From assembly GCA_040880065.1 (NCBI GenBank), contig JBBDJE010000006.1:1-50565 (forward strand): a DNA stretch of 50,565 nt. Direction: 5' to 3'. The notes under the pieces are model-generated. The model was not told the DNA's origin. It did no database searches and was given only the letters and a program-made list of their open reading frames with translations. Each line of letters starts with the position of its first letter. The stretch's first letter is position 1. Position numbers and translations under genes: made by a program. Positions 31,992-40,126 of the stretch are shown here, piece by piece. The DNA comes from Abyssibius sp040880065 (lineage in GTDB: Bacteria; Pseudomonadota; Alphaproteobacteria; Rhodobacterales; Rhodobacteraceae).

Positions 31992-33953
31992 ATGAACACC
32001 AACGTTCTGGCCAACGGGCTTGAGACGTTTCCAAAGCTCTTGGCGCGCAATGCCGCCGAGCGTGGAAACCGTGCCGCTTATCGTGAAAAAGAATACGGGA
32101 TCTGGCAAAGCTGGACATGGGCTGAAGCCGCACAAGAGGTTGAGGCGCTGGCGTTGGGCATGATGGCGCTGGGGCTGGATGTGGGCGACTATGTGGCCGT
32201 GATTGGCCGCAACCGCCCGGCGCTTTACTGGGCGATGCTGGCTGCGCAGGCCGCAGGTGCCATTCCCGTGCCGCTGTATCAAGACGCGAATGCCGAAGAA
32301 ATGGCCTATGTGCTGGAGCATTGCGGCGCGCGGTTTGTGGTGGCGGGTGATCAGGAACAGGTCGACAAGGTTCTGGAAATTGCCGAGCAGGTGCCAGCGG
32401 TGAAAGAGATGATCTATCTCGACCCGCGGGGCCTTCGCAAATACGACCACGGCCATTTGCACGCCTATGCAGCGGTGCAAGACAAGGGCCGCGCAGCAAA
32501 GGGTGATCTGGGTGATGAACTGGCGCGGCGCAAGGATGCGTTGCAGCCGGATTCGACCTGCGTGATGCTTTATACATCGGGCACCACGGGCAAGCCCAAA
32601 GGCGTGGTGCTGTCGAATATCAACATCATTTCCACCGCGCAGGCGAGCTCGGAATTTGACCATTTGCACGCGGACGACATTGTTCTGGCCTATCTGCCAA
32701 TGGCATGGGTGGGGGATTTCATCTTCTCGATGGGGCAGGCGCTGTGGAGCGGGTTTTGCGTGGCCTGCCCGGAAAGCCCCGATACGATGCAATCAGACCT
32801 GCGCGAGATCGGGCCAAGTTATTTCTTTGCGCCGCCGCGGTTTTTTGAGGGCCTGCTGACCAATGTGATGATTCGCATTCAGGATGCCAGCAAGATCAAG
32901 CAGCGCATGTTTTACAACTTCATGGCCCATGCCAAAAAGGTCGGGCCAGCGCTGCTCGATGGCAAGGCGGTTGGGTTGGGTGCGCGGCTGAAATATGCGC
33001 TGGGCAACCTGCTGGTTTATGCACCGCTGAAAAACACGCTCGGCCTGAGCCGCGTGCGCGTAGGCTATACGGCGGGCGAGGCGATTGGCCCGGAAATTTT
33101 CGAGTTTTATCGTAGTTTAGGGATAAACCTCAAACAGCTTTACGGGCAGACCGAGGCGAGCGTGTTCATTACCCAGCAGCCCGATGGCGAAGTGCGCGCC
33201 GATACGGTTGGCGTGGCCAGCCCCGGTGTTGAACTGAAAATCGCCGATAATGGCGAGGTGTTCTACCGCAGCCCCGGCGTGTTCGTGGAATATTACAAAA
33301 ACCCCGAAAGCACGGCCGATACCAAGGATGCCGAGGGTTGGGTGGCCACGGGCGATGCCGGGTTCATCGAGGAAAGCTCGGGGCATTTGCGGATTATCGA
33401 CCGCGCCAAAGATGTGGGCAAAATGGCCGATGGCCGGTTGTTTGCGCCGAAATACGTTGAAAACAAGCTGAAATTCTACCCCGCGATTCTGGAAGCCGTG
33501 GTGTTTGGCAATGGCCGGGATTTTTGCACGGCCTTCATCAATATCGACCTTGGGGCCGTAGGCAACTGGGCGGAGCGTAACAACATCGCCTATGCGTCAT
33601 ATCAGGAACTGGCCGGGCACCCGCGCGTTTACGAGATGATCGCCGCCCATGTGGCTGCGGTGAACGAGAGTGTGGCGCAGGATGATATGCTTGCCGGCTG
33701 TCAGGTGCATAGATTCCTGATTTTGCACAAGGAACTGGACGCCGATGACGGCGAGATGACCCGCACCCGCAAGGTGCGCCGCAAGATCGTGGAAGCGAAA
33801 TTCGATGATTTGATTGGCGCGCTTTATGGAGGCGCGCACGAGATTTATACCGAAACCGAAGTGACCTATGAAGATGGCCGCAAGGGCAAGATCAAGGCGA
33901 CATTGCGGATTGAAGATGCCAAAGTGGCAGCGGAAAAGGCGGTGGCGGCGTGA
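31992..33953 (+). CDS. Long-chain acyl-CoA synthetase-like AMP-dependent ligase
   Basis: The product is 653 residues. The AMP-binding P-loop LYTSGTTGKPKGVVLSN lies at about 193-209, then YLPMAWVGDFIFSMGQ, LKQLYGQTEASVFIT, the Asp of WVATGDAGFI, and the C-terminal hinge RIIDRAKDVGKMADGRLFAPKYVENKLK. Length and the ACSBG/FACL-like middle region fit enzymes that activate long-chain or aryl acids to CoA esters. GGGAGG lies about eight bases before the ATG. It is the first gene of an operon-like block and overlaps the following ATPase gene by GTGA, implying that substrate imported by the transporter is trapped as a CoA ester. Confidence 0.92.
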   Translation: MNTNVLANGLETFPKLLARNAAERGNRAAYREKEYGIWQSWTWAEAAQEVEALALGMMALGLDVGDYVAVIGRNRPALYWAMLAAQAAGAIPVPLYQDANAEEMAYVLEHCGARFVVAGDQEQVDKVLEIAEQVPAVKEMIYLDPRGLRKYDHGHLHAYAAVQDKGRAAKGDLGDELARRKDALQPDSTCVMLYTSGTTGKPKGVVLSNINIISTAQASSEFDHLHADDIVLAYLPMAWVGDFIFSMGQALWSGFCVACPESPDTMQSDLREIGPSYFFAPPRFFEGLLTNVMIRIQDASKIKQRMFYNFMAHAKKVGPALLDGKAVGLGARLKYALGNLLVYAPLKNTLGLSRVRVGYTAGEAIGPEIFEFYRSLGINLKQLYGQTEASVFITQQPDGEVRADTVGVASPGVELKIADNGEVFYRSPGVFVEYYKNPESTADTKDAEGWVATGDAGFIEESSGHLRIIDRAKDVGKMADGRLFAPKYVENKLKFYPAILEAVVFGNGRDFCTAFINIDLGAVGNWAERNNIAYASYQELAGHPRVYEMIAAHVAAVNESVAQDDMLAGCQVHRFLILHKELDADDGEMTRTRKVRRKIVEAKFDDLIGALYGGAHEIYTETEVTYEDGRKGKIKATLRIEDAKVAAEKAVAA

Positions 33954-34765
33954 GTGCGGTAGAGCAAACAATCTCCCCCGATGGCCGCACGATTGGCGGC
34001 ACCATGATGGAGATGAGGAACATCACGCTGCGCTTTGGCGGAGTGGTGGCGATCAAGGATATTTCCTTTGATATCCGCGAGGGTGAAATCCGCGCGATTA
34101 TCGGGCCGAACGGGGCAGGGAAATCTTCGATGCTCAACGTCATCAACGGGTTTTATCATCCGCAAGAGGGCGAGATCTGGTTTGAAGGGGCGCGGCGCGG
34201 ACCGATGAAACCCTACCAGATTGCGCGGCAAGGCATTGCGCGCACCTTCCAGAACATCGCGCTGTTCAAGGGGATGAGCACGCTCGACAATATCATGACC
34301 GGGCGGTTCACGCAGATGAAAACCGGCATTCTGAAACAGGCAATCTGGCATGGTGCGGCGGCGCGTGAGGAAGAAGAGAACCGCGCTATCGTTGAACAGG
34401 TGATTGATTTTCTTGAAATTCAAGCCATTCGCAAAACCCCGGTGGGCAGCCTGCCTTACGGTTTGCAAAAGCGCGTGGAACTGGGCCGTGCGCTGGCCGC
34501 CCAACCCCGCCTGCTGCTGCTGGACGAGCCGATGGCTGGTATGAATGTTGAAGAAAAAGAAGATATGAGCCGCTTTATCCTTGATGTGAATGATGAATTT
34601 GGCACCACAATTGCACTAATCGAACATGACATGGGTGTGGTGATGGATATCTCCGACCGGGTCGTCGTGCTCGACTATGGGCAGAAAATTGGCGATGGCG
34701 CACCCGATGAGGTGCGCAACAATCAGGCCGTGATTGATGCCTATTTGGGTGTTGCCCATGATTAG
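33950..34765 (+). CDS. Liv-type ABC importer ATPase (LivG-like)
   Basis: The product is 271 residues. Walker A is GPNGAGKSSMLNVI, the signature is LPYGLQKRVELGRALA rather than LSGGQ, and Walker B is LLLLDEPMAGMN. The C-terminal DYGQKIGDGAPDEVRNNQAVIDAYLG is typical of LivG. The YGLQKR signature is usual in the LivG branch found with acyl-CoA ligases. The GTG start overlaps the synthetase stop. An extra 20 or so residues precede the ATPase core, so MMEMRNITLRFGG may be the true start. It pairs with the LivF-like ATPase at 38926. Confidence 0.93.
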   Translation: MSAVEQTISPDGRTIGGTMMEMRNITLRFGGVVAIKDISFDIREGEIRAIIGPNGAGKSSMLNVINGFYHPQEGEIWFEGARRGPMKPYQIARQGIARTFQNIALFKGMSTLDNIMTGRFTQMKTGILKQAIWHGAAAREEEENRAIVEQVIDFLEIQAIRKTPVGSLPYGLQKRVELGRALAAQPRLLLLDEPMAGMNVEEKEDMSRFILDVNDEFGTTIALIEHDMGVVMDISDRVVVLDYGQKIGDGAPDEVRNNQAVIDAYLGVAHD

Positions 34766-35339
34766 GCGCGCTTTTGCTCTTATTCTCGCCTTTGGGGTGG
34801 CACCGCCTGCCTTGGCCGCCAACCCGCAGTTGCGCAGCGATATGGTTGAAGGTGTGCAGCCGCTGCTGGCCATGGGCGCAAACCTGTGTGTAGGGGCGAT
34901 GCGTATGGGCAATGCGCTGCCTTTGCGCGTGCTCGACCATTTGGGCGAAAGCCCCAGCCTTGGCATGGAAAACCGGCTTTACAGCGACCAAGACCGGATT
35001 GTGGATGTCATTCTGGCGGGCACCAGCCCCGGCCAGCGCGAAGTGCCGCCGGTGTTTTGCCTGACGCAACCACGCCAGCCCATGGCCGCAGATGATAAAG
35101 CCGCATTGCGGGACTGGGTTGTTGATGAATTTGCCCGCATGGCGGCGGTTGAAGGTGTTACAGCGGTGGATTTGCCCGATGCGCAATTCTTCGGCCGTAT
35201 GGTGTTTTGGTGCGACAGCCGGGGCGAGCACCTTGTCTTTGCCGCCTCGCAAGCCCGCCACGATGCCGAACTGCGCATAGGCGTGGCCCGCAACCTGCCC
35301 GATGGCAGCGCGCCTGACTGTGCGGGAGCCACAGAATGA
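34758..35339 (+). CDS. Exported protein of unknown function within the ABC importer block
   Basis: The product is 193 residues. MIRRAFALILAFGVAPPALAA is a clear signal peptide. The mature part has three cysteines (ANLCVGAM, PVFCLTQP, VFWCDSRG) plus a near-terminal CAGATE, so two periplasmic disulfides are possible. A conserved-looking central segment reads DQDRIVDVILAGTSPGQREVPPVFC. No family is recognised. Its start overlaps the end of the LivG-like gene by eight bases and the LivH-like gene follows 21 bases later, so it is embedded in the operon and may assist substrate capture (inference). Confidence 0.75.
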   Translation: MIRRAFALILAFGVAPPALAANPQLRSDMVEGVQPLLAMGANLCVGAMRMGNALPLRVLDHLGESPSLGMENRLYSDQDRIVDVILAGTSPGQREVPPVFCLTQPRQPMAADDKAALRDWVVDEFARMAAVEGVTAVDLPDAQFFGRMVFWCDSRGEHLVFAASQARHDAELRIGVARNLPDGSAPDCAGATE

Positions 35340-35360
35340 CCTTGAAACGGGAGCGAACTG

Positions 35361-36353
35361 ATGAGCGCTAATTTCTATTATACCATCGAGGTCATACTCA
35401 ACGGGCTGATGGCCGGTGTGATGTATGCGCTTGTCGCGCTCGGCTTTGTGCTGATCTACAAGGCCAGCGGAATTTTCAACTATGCGCAAGGGGTTATGGC
35501 GCTTTTTGCGGCGCTTACGCTGGTGGGGCTGCAAAGCGGGCAAGTGCCGTTTGCGCATCTGATCAACGCAACATTCGGCACCGACATTCACGGCTTCGGC
35601 TGGACGCTGCCGGCGGCCCTCGCCATTGTCCTGACGCTGGGCGTGATGGTGCTGCTGGCAATTCTGGTCGAGCGCTACCTGCTGAAATATCTGGTGAATC
35701 AGGAACCGATTATCCTGTTCATGGCGACCATCGGGCTGGCCTATTTCCTTGAAGGTATGGGCGATCTGATGTGGGGGTCGAACATCAAAACCATTGATAT
35801 CGGTCTGGTGCAGGGCGGCAATAGATGGATTGAAGGCGCAACCGAGGGCTGGGCCGACGGGTTTTATGGCTTCTACCTTGATAACCTTGCCATTACGGCA
35901 TCGCTTGTGGCCATCGTGCTGGTGACCGCACTGACGCTGATGTTCCAGTATACCAAGACGGGGCGCGCGCTGCGGGCCGTGGCCGATGACCATCAGGCCG
36001 CGCTTTCGGTGGGCATCAGCTTGCGGATGATCTGGGTGATTGTCTGGTCCATCGCCGGGGGTGTGGCGCTGGTGGCCGGGGCCATGTGGGGCGCAAAATC
36101 GGGGGTGAGTTTTTCGCTGAGCCTGATTGCGCTAAAGGCCTTGCCGGTGCTGATGCTGGGCGGGTTTACCTCGATCCCCGGTGCAATTGTCGGCGGGTTG
36201 ATCATTGGTGTGGGCGAAAAACTGTTCGAATTTTCGATTGGCCCGCTGATTGGCGGGGCGACTGAAAACTGGTTCGCCTATCTGCTGGCCCTGTTGTTTC
36301 TGGTCGTGCGCCCGCAGGGGCTGTTCGGCGAAAAAATTATCGAGAGGGTCTAG
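35361..36353 (+). CDS. Branched-chain-type ABC permease (LivH-like)
   Basis: This 330-residue membrane protein has about eight helices. It carries the LivH N-terminus LNGLMAGVMYALVALGFVLIYKASGIFNYAQGVMALF and the ATPase-contact loop TKTGRALRAVADDHQAALSVGIS. It ends ALLFLVVRPQGLFGEKIIERV. It forms the transport channel with the LivM-like protein. AACGGGAGCG precedes the ATG. The following 90 bases hold no convincing gene. Confidence 0.93.
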   Translation: MSANFYYTIEVILNGLMAGVMYALVALGFVLIYKASGIFNYAQGVMALFAALTLVGLQSGQVPFAHLINATFGTDIHGFGWTLPAALAIVLTLGVMVLLAILVERYLLKYLVNQEPIILFMATIGLAYFLEGMGDLMWGSNIKTIDIGLVQGGNRWIEGATEGWADGFYGFYLDNLAITASLVAIVLVTALTLMFQYTKTGRALRAVADDHQAALSVGISLRMIWVIVWSIAGGVALVAGAMWGAKSGVSFSLSLIALKALPVLMLGGFTSIPGAIVGGLIIGVGEKLFEFSIGPLIGGATENWFAYLLALLFLVVRPQGLFGEKIIERV

Positions 36354-36443
36354 GCATGTGCATTGCGCAAAACTTTGCAAGTTCGGCGGCGCAACCGTCA
36401 CGCTGCGCGGCGGCGAAATCTGGCAAGATGAAGGGGGCGTTTG

Positions 36444-37520
36444 ATGCTGTATCGTGAGGCCGGAGATTTCAAGGCCCGCTATCGCGACGATAGCCAGACC
36501 TTTCCCATCAGGTTTGACCGCTGGGCCTATTATGCGCTGATGGCGGTGGCCTTTCTGGTGGTGCCTTTCGTGCTGGACGCCTATTGGGCCACGGCGGTGA
36601 TGGTGCCGTTCCTGATATGGTCGATCGCCGCGCTGGGGCTGAACATTCTGACGGGCTATTGCGGGCAGGTCAGCCTTGGCACCGGCGGGTTCATGGCCGT
36701 GGGTGCCTATGCCAGCTACAAGCTGATGACCTCGTTTCCTGACCTGAACATCGTGTTTGCGGTGCTGTTGTCGGGTGGCATTACGGCGATGGTGGGTGTG
36801 CTTTTCGGCCTGCCAAGCCTGCGGATCAAAGGGTTTTACCTTGCCGTGGCCACGCTGGCGGCGCAGTTCTTTCTGGTTTGGCTGTTCAACAAGGTGCCGT
36901 GGTTTTACAACTATTCCGCTTCGGGGCAGATTTCGGTGCCGCAGCGCTCGGTCTTTGGCATTGTGGTGACGGGCGCGGAAACCGCCGCCTGGGCGAAGTA
37001 CATGATCTGCCTTGTATTTGCGGTGGCGCTGGCATGGGTGGCGCGCAATCTGACGCGCGGCCGCATCGGGCGAAGCTGGATGGCGATACGCGATATGGAT
37101 ATTGCCGCCGAGATCATCGGGGTTAACCCGTTAACCACTAAACTATCAGCATTCGCCGTCAGCTCGTTCTTTATTGGCGTCGCGGGGGCGCTGTTTTTCA
37201 GCATCTATCTGGGCGCGGTCGAGGTGGGCGAGGCCTTTGGCATCAACAAATCCTTTCTTGTGCTGTTCATGGTCATCATCGGTGGCCTTGGTAGTATTTT
37301 GGGCAGCTTTGCGGGTGCCGCCTTCATGGTGCTTTTGCCGGTGCTGCTGAAGAACATGATGGTCGGGCAGCTTGGCTGGCCGCCGGATCTGGCGGCACAT
37401 CTCGAATTTGTCATTGTCGGTGCGCTGATCATGTTTTTCCTGATCGTCGAGCCACACGGGCTTGCGCGCCTATGGGCGATGACCAAGCAAAAACTGAGAC
37501 TCTGGCCCTTTCCGCATTAG
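36444..37520 (+). CDS. Branched-chain-type ABC permease (LivM-like)
   Basis: This 358-residue membrane protein has the LivM signature AALGLNILTGYCGQVSLGTGGFMAVGAY and the loop GRSWMAIRDMDIAAEIIGVN, which contacts an ATPase. IIGGLGSILGSFAGAAFMVLLP is close to the C-terminus. A roughly 35-residue N-terminal cytoplasmic stretch (REAGDFKARYRDDSQTFPIRFDRW) is typical of the version linked to acyl-CoA ligases. The ATG at 36444 has AAGGGGG upstream and is preferred over the TTG at 36441. Confidence 0.93.
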   Translation: MLYREAGDFKARYRDDSQTFPIRFDRWAYYALMAVAFLVVPFVLDAYWATAVMVPFLIWSIAALGLNILTGYCGQVSLGTGGFMAVGAYASYKLMTSFPDLNIVFAVLLSGGITAMVGVLFGLPSLRIKGFYLAVATLAAQFFLVWLFNKVPWFYNYSASGQISVPQRSVFGIVVTGAETAAWAKYMICLVFAVALAWVARNLTRGRIGRSWMAIRDMDIAAEIIGVNPLTTKLSAFAVSSFFIGVAGALFFSIYLGAVEVGEAFGINKSFLVLFMVIIGGLGSILGSFAGAAFMVLLPVLLKNMMVGQLGWPPDLAAHLEFVIVGALIMFFLIVEPHGLARLWAMTKQKLRLWPFPH

Positions 37521-37583
37521 CGGCGGGCCCAAGCGCCACCGGAAAACCGGGGCATTCAATTGTTCACCAAAAGGGAGACTGAC

Positions 37584-38870
37584 ATGAATTTGAAGAAACT
37601 GGCGGTAATGACCGCAATGGTCGCCGGTATAGGCGCACCTGCTGTAGCGGAGTTGGTATTTCCATCGCTGTCATACCGCACCGGGCCTTACGGGGCGAAC
37701 GGCACTGAATGGGCCGACGGCTATATGGATTATTTCACCCTGATCAATGAGCGCGATGGCGGCATTAACGGTGAAATGGTGCGGATGATCGAATGTGAAA
37801 CCGCCTATAACACCGAAAAAGGCGTGGAATGCTATGAAGCCACGCGCGGCGAAGGCAGCTTGCTGTATCAACCGCTGTCGACCGGGATCACCTATCAGAT
37901 CATTCCGCGCACCGAAACAGACCAGATTCCGATGCTGACATCGGGCTACGGGCGCACCTCGGCGGCGGACGGTTCAACATTTCCTTGGGTGTTCAACTAT
38001 CCGGCCAACTACTGGAACGGCGCTTCCGGGGCCGTGAACCATGCGATGGAAATGGAAGGCGGCTCGCTTGAAGGTAAAACCATCGCGCTGGTCTATCACA
38101 ACTCGGCCTATGGCAAGGAACCGATCCGCACGCTGGAAGTGCTGGCCGAACTGCACGGCTATAACCTGACGCTTATTCCCGTTGACCACCCCGGTCAGGA
38201 GCAGGCCAGCCAGTGGTTGCAGATCCGCCGTGAACGCCCCGACTACATCATCATGTATGGCTGGGGTGTGATGAGCGCCGTTGCCATTCAGGAAGCCTCG
38301 AATATCAACTTTCCAATGGAGAATTTCATTGGCATCTGGTGGTCGGGTTCGGAAAATGACGTAAGCCCGGTTGGTGCCGGTGCCGATGGCTACAAGGCGC
38401 TGACATACCATGCTGTGGGTTCGGATTTTCCGGTGTTTGACGACATCCAGACCTATGTTGTGGACCGTGGCCTTGCCGCCGGTGCTGGCGATAAAATCGG
38501 ACGTGCGCTCTATAACCGTGGCATGTATGCGGGCTTTTTGGCCGTTGAGGCTGCGCGCACCGCACAGGCCATTCATGGCGTGACCGAACTGACCGGTGCG
38601 CAGATGCGTGCCGGGCTGGAGGCGCTGGTTATCACCGAAGAGGTGATGGCTGCGGCAGGCATGGCGGGCTTTGGCCCGGAATTTGCGGCAAGCTGTGAAA
38701 ACCACGGCGGACCCGGCCTTGTTGCCGTGCAGCAGTGGGATGCCGCCAGCCAGAGCTGGTCGCTGATCACCGATTTTGAAGCCACCGATAACGAAGTGAT
38801 TGATGCATTGATTGCTGAAGATGCGGCGGCTTATGCGGCTGAAGCCGGTGTAACGCCGGGCTGCAACTAA
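37584..38870 (+). CDS. Periplasmic substrate-binding protein of the Liv-type importer
   Basis: The product is 428 residues. A cleavable signal peptide, MNLKKLAVMTAMVAGIGAPAVA, precedes a type-1 periplasmic binding fold with GGINGEMVRMIECETAYNTEKGVECYE, KTIALVYHNSAYGKEPI and IGIWWSGSENDV. It is longer than LivK and belongs to the group linked to acyl-CoA or aryl-CoA ligases, so the ligand is probably not a branched-chain amino acid. GGGAG lies six bases before the ATG. A G+C hairpin follows the stop and probably raises this gene's transcript level relative to the next. Confidence 0.93.
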   Translation: MNLKKLAVMTAMVAGIGAPAVAELVFPSLSYRTGPYGANGTEWADGYMDYFTLINERDGGINGEMVRMIECETAYNTEKGVECYEATRGEGSLLYQPLSTGITYQIIPRTETDQIPMLTSGYGRTSAADGSTFPWVFNYPANYWNGASGAVNHAMEMEGGSLEGKTIALVYHNSAYGKEPIRTLEVLAELHGYNLTLIPVDHPGQEQASQWLQIRRERPDYIIMYGWGVMSAVAIQEASNINFPMENFIGIWWSGSENDVSPVGAGADGYKALTYHAVGSDFPVFDDIQTYVVDRGLAAGAGDKIGRALYNRGMYAGFLAVEAARTAQAIHGVTELTGAQMRAGLEALVITEEVMAAAGMAGFGPEFAASCENHGGPGLVAVQQWDAASQSWSLITDFEATDNEVIDALIAEDAAAYAAEAGVTPGCN

Positions 38871-38880
38871 ACCAACTTCG

Positions 38881-38903
38881 CCCCCCGGCTTTGCGCCGGG
38901 GGG
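38881..38903 (+). terminator. Hairpin between binding-protein and LivF-like genes (possible attenuator)
   Basis: CCCCCCGGC-TTTGC-GCCGGGGGG forms a perfect 9-bp stem eleven bases past the binding-protein stop. Only TGTTT follows, so termination may be partial. This placement is common where an ABC binding protein is needed in excess of its membrane components. Confidence 0.6.
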
Positions 38904-38925
38904 TGTTTAAACAAGTGGATGGCCC

Positions 38926-39750
38926 ATGTTGGACGCACCGAAAACCGATGAAATCCTGCTTGATGTGAACAACATCGAGGTGATTTACAACCATGTCATT
39001 CTGGTGCTGAAGGGCGTGAGCCTGAATGTGAAAAAGGGCGGCATTACAGCGCTGCTCGGCGGTAATGGCGCGGGCAAGACAACCACATTGAAGACAATCT
39101 CGAACCTGCTACGATCTGAGCGTGGCGAGGTTACAAAGGGCAGCATCAGCTATCGCGGTGCCTCGATCCTGGATAAAAACCCCGCCGATATGGTAAAGGC
39201 GGGTGTTATTCAGGTGATGGAGGGCCGCCATTGTTTTGAACATTTGACGGTCGAGGAAAATCTGATGACCGGCGCCTATACACGGCGCGACGGCAAGGGC
39301 GCGATCAGCGCCGACCTTGAAATGGTGTATAACTATTTTCCGCGTCTGCGCGAGCGGCGCAAAAGCCAGGCGGGTTATACCAGCGGCGGCGAGCAGCAGA
39401 TGGTGGCCATTGGCCGCGCCCTGATGAGCCGCCCAGAGACGATTTTGCTGGACGAGCCAAGCATGGGGCTGGCCCCGCAACTGGTAGAGCAGATATTCCA
39501 GATCGTGAAATCGGTGAACGAGAACGAGGGCGTGAGCTTCTTGCTGGCCGAACAAAACACCAATGTGGCGCTGCGTTTCGCGCATTATGGGTATATACTG
39601 GAAAGCGGGCGCGTTGTCATGGACGGGCCCGCGGCGGAATTGCGCGAAAACCCGGATGTAAAGGAATTCTACCTTGGCATGTCGGATAAGGGGCGCAAAT
39701 CTTTCCGCGACGTTAGAAGCTACAGGAGACGCAAGCGGTGGCTGGCATAG
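38926..39750 (+). CDS. Liv-type ABC importer ATPase (LivF-like)
   Basis: The product is 274 residues with Walker A GGNGAGKTTTLKTI, signature SGGEQQMVAIGRALM and Walker B ILLDEPSMGLAPQLVEQIF. MEGRHCFEHLTVEENL lies in the helical region. The C-terminus MSDKGRKSFRDVRSYRRRKRWLA is a long basic tail that overlaps the next gene by thirteen bases. It is the second ATPase of the importer, pairing with the LivG-like protein at 33950. Confidence 0.93.
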   Translation: MLDAPKTDEILLDVNNIEVIYNHVILVLKGVSLNVKKGGITALLGGNGAGKTTTLKTISNLLRSERGEVTKGSISYRGASILDKNPADMVKAGVIQVMEGRHCFEHLTVEENLMTGAYTRRDGKGAISADLEMVYNYFPRLRERRKSQAGYTSGGEQQMVAIGRALMSRPETILLDEPSMGLAPQLVEQIFQIVKSVNENEGVSFLLAEQNTNVALRFAHYGYILESGRVVMDGPAAELRENPDVKEFYLGMSDKGRKSFRDVRSYRRRKRWLA

Positions 39751-40040
39751 ACGAAAAGGTAGGGCTGCGCACGCCCAATAACGGCGGAAAAAGCGTAACG
39801 AACATTCCGAAATGGAAGTTTGAGGTGGTGCGCGCGGCAATATTGGCGCAATTGGCGACAGGTCCGTGCAAGATGAAAGACCTGACAGAAGCGATCCGCC
39901 CGCGGATTGACGCTGAAGCACTGGAAAAGCTCGGCAAGCTTGGCTGGCATATGATGGGCGTGAAGCTTGAACTGGAAGTGCGCGGCGAAATACGCCGCCA
40001 GCCGGGGGTGACACCGCAAACGGTGGAGCTTGTGGGTTGA
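39738..40040 (+). CDS. Small protein of unknown function, winged-helix-like (DUF6958-like)
   Basis: This 100-residue protein starts at a GTG with GGAG eight bases upstream, overlapping the end of the LivF-like gene. The sequence has PNNGGKSVTNIPKWKFEVVRAAILAQL, KMKDLTEAIRPRI and KLELEVRGEIRRQPG. This helix-helix-strand order looks like a small winged-helix protein, and the PNNG opening recalls DUF6958. It could bind DNA or protein; no function is known. Its place in the transporter block suggests a local regulator or accessory factor (inference). Confidence 0.65.
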   Translation: MAGIDEKVGLRTPNNGGKSVTNIPKWKFEVVRAAILAQLATGPCKMKDLTEAIRPRIDAEALEKLGKLGWHMMGVKLELEVRGEIRRQPGVTPQTVELVG

Positions 40041-40126
40041 ACGGCGCTTACGGCCCGCATAATCATGGCACTTGCGCCCGTCAGCCGAAGAATTTCACGC
40101 AATAACCTGATGAAACAGGATTTTTG

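Noticed and set aside
36356..36457. Small frame (MCIAQNFASSAAQ...) between the two permease genes
   Set aside because: It has no good ribosome site, overlaps the LivM-like start, and has a composition unlike a selected peptide.
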